A DNA stretch of 64,000 bases, from assembly GCA_030765645.1 (NCBI GenBank), contig JAVCCE010000007.1:82065-146064 (forward strand). Reading direction: 5' to 3'. Every line of letters starts with the position of its first letter. Position 1 is the first letter of the stretch. The notes below the pieces were generated by a model. It was not told where the DNA came from, did not search any database, and saw nothing but the letters and a program-made list of their open reading frames with translations. Positions 63,856 to 64,000 of the stretch are shown here, piece after piece. Source of the stretch: Candidatus Hinthialibacter antarcticus (GTDB taxonomy: Bacteria; Hinthialibacterota; Hinthialibacteria; Hinthialibacterales; Hinthialibacteraceae). Both the position numbers and the translations under genes were made by a program.

Positions 63856-64000
63856 GCTGGCGCGACCCAACCTATAGGGCTGCCGTGATCCCCCCAGGTA
63901 ATTATGAAACCAATGCCGTCGCGGTGAATGCCCCCCTTGAAAAAAGGGGGGGGGCGTCGAAGACGCCGGGGGGATTCGAGACAAGAAAAACCCGGCGCAG
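63856..64000 (+). repeat. Repeat family A, copy 2 (may continue past the window)
   Basis: Matches 10440-10580 from GCTGGCGCGA through the CCCCCCTT/GGGGGG core to GACAAGAAA; differs by scattered substitutions and small length changes in the poly-A/G tract. Confidence 0.85.

Larger units (their letters stand above)
63682..64000. other. Gene-free patch of interspersed repeats to window end
   Basis: Contains repeat family B (63687-63762) then repeat family A (63856-64000) after the GH-like gene. No gene seen. The order is reversed relative to 10440-10707. Confidence 0.7.

Overview
The window looks like chromosomal DNA of a Gram-negative-type, heterotrophic environmental bacterium of moderate GC. 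The style suggests the Planctomycetota/Hydrogenedentota/Sumerlaeota/Poribacteria neighbourhood: Tat-exported sulfatase and Gfo/Idh/MocA and aldo/keto proteins, many secreted PQQ-like beta-propellers opening with an ADWPQ-type motif, jelly-roll secreted proteins, and pseudopilins with the FTLIELLIVVAIIGILAAIAVPNF-type N-terminus (quoted from the family's general form). No rRNA or tRNA marker is present, so the phylum is an inference. Almost all genes read as intact; I saw no phage, IS transposase or CRISPR array.

Layout. 1-3.3 kb: start of an ArsS-like radical SAM gene, then the three-gene proton-translocating transhydrogenase operon (pntAA-pntAB-pntB). 3.5-10.2 kb: sulfatase, NHLRC2-like thioredoxin/NHL protein, GDPD-like phosphodiesterase, redoxin, murJ. 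10.2-10.9 kb: a gene-free patch packed with interspersed repeats, two families of which recur at 63.7-64.0 kb in the opposite order. 10.9-15.5 kb: aldo/keto reductase, Gfo/Idh/MocA oxidoreductase, Phd/VapC-type module with a degenerate PIN active site, cold-shock protein, orphan minimal nucleotidyltransferase. 15.6-25.2 kb: housekeeping block (ligA, PilZ-like, mutM, polyprenyl synthase, engB, murB, adk, CDF transporter + cupin). 25.2-34.8 kb: pseudopilin, a Gln/Ser/Pro-rich protein behind a sigma-54-type promoter, YjbQ, YdcF-like, ArnT-like glycosyltransferase, and two divergent large secreted proteins.

34.9-46.4 kb holds a tightly packed minus-strand run of ten genes: HemN/HemW-like radical SAM, chorismate-lyase-like protein, flavin-dependent-halogenase-like protein, GT4 glycosyltransferase, hotdog thioesterase, half-size DMT membrane protein, PaaK-like ligase, ABC ATPase, very large FtsX-type permease and a jelly-roll protein. 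The stop/start overlaps argue for one transcript and the enzyme set suggests synthesis and extrusion of a small (probably aromatic, possibly halogenated/glycosylated) molecule without any PKS or NRPS. I regard this as the best candidate for an undescribed system here.

46.4-59.0 kb is again all minus strand: a PQQ-like propeller, then a carboxylate-reduction-like cassette (iron alcohol dehydrogenase, aldehyde dehydrogenase/acyl reductase, AMP-binding ligase, SSS symporter, DUF3311-like partner), then four PQQ-like propeller genes, one of which is a drastically shortened copy of its neighbour. 59.3-63.7 kb: second pseudopilin, nucleoside 2-deoxyribosyltransferase-like protein, an unrecognised protein, and a large secreted glycoside-hydrolase-like protein, ending in the repeat patch.
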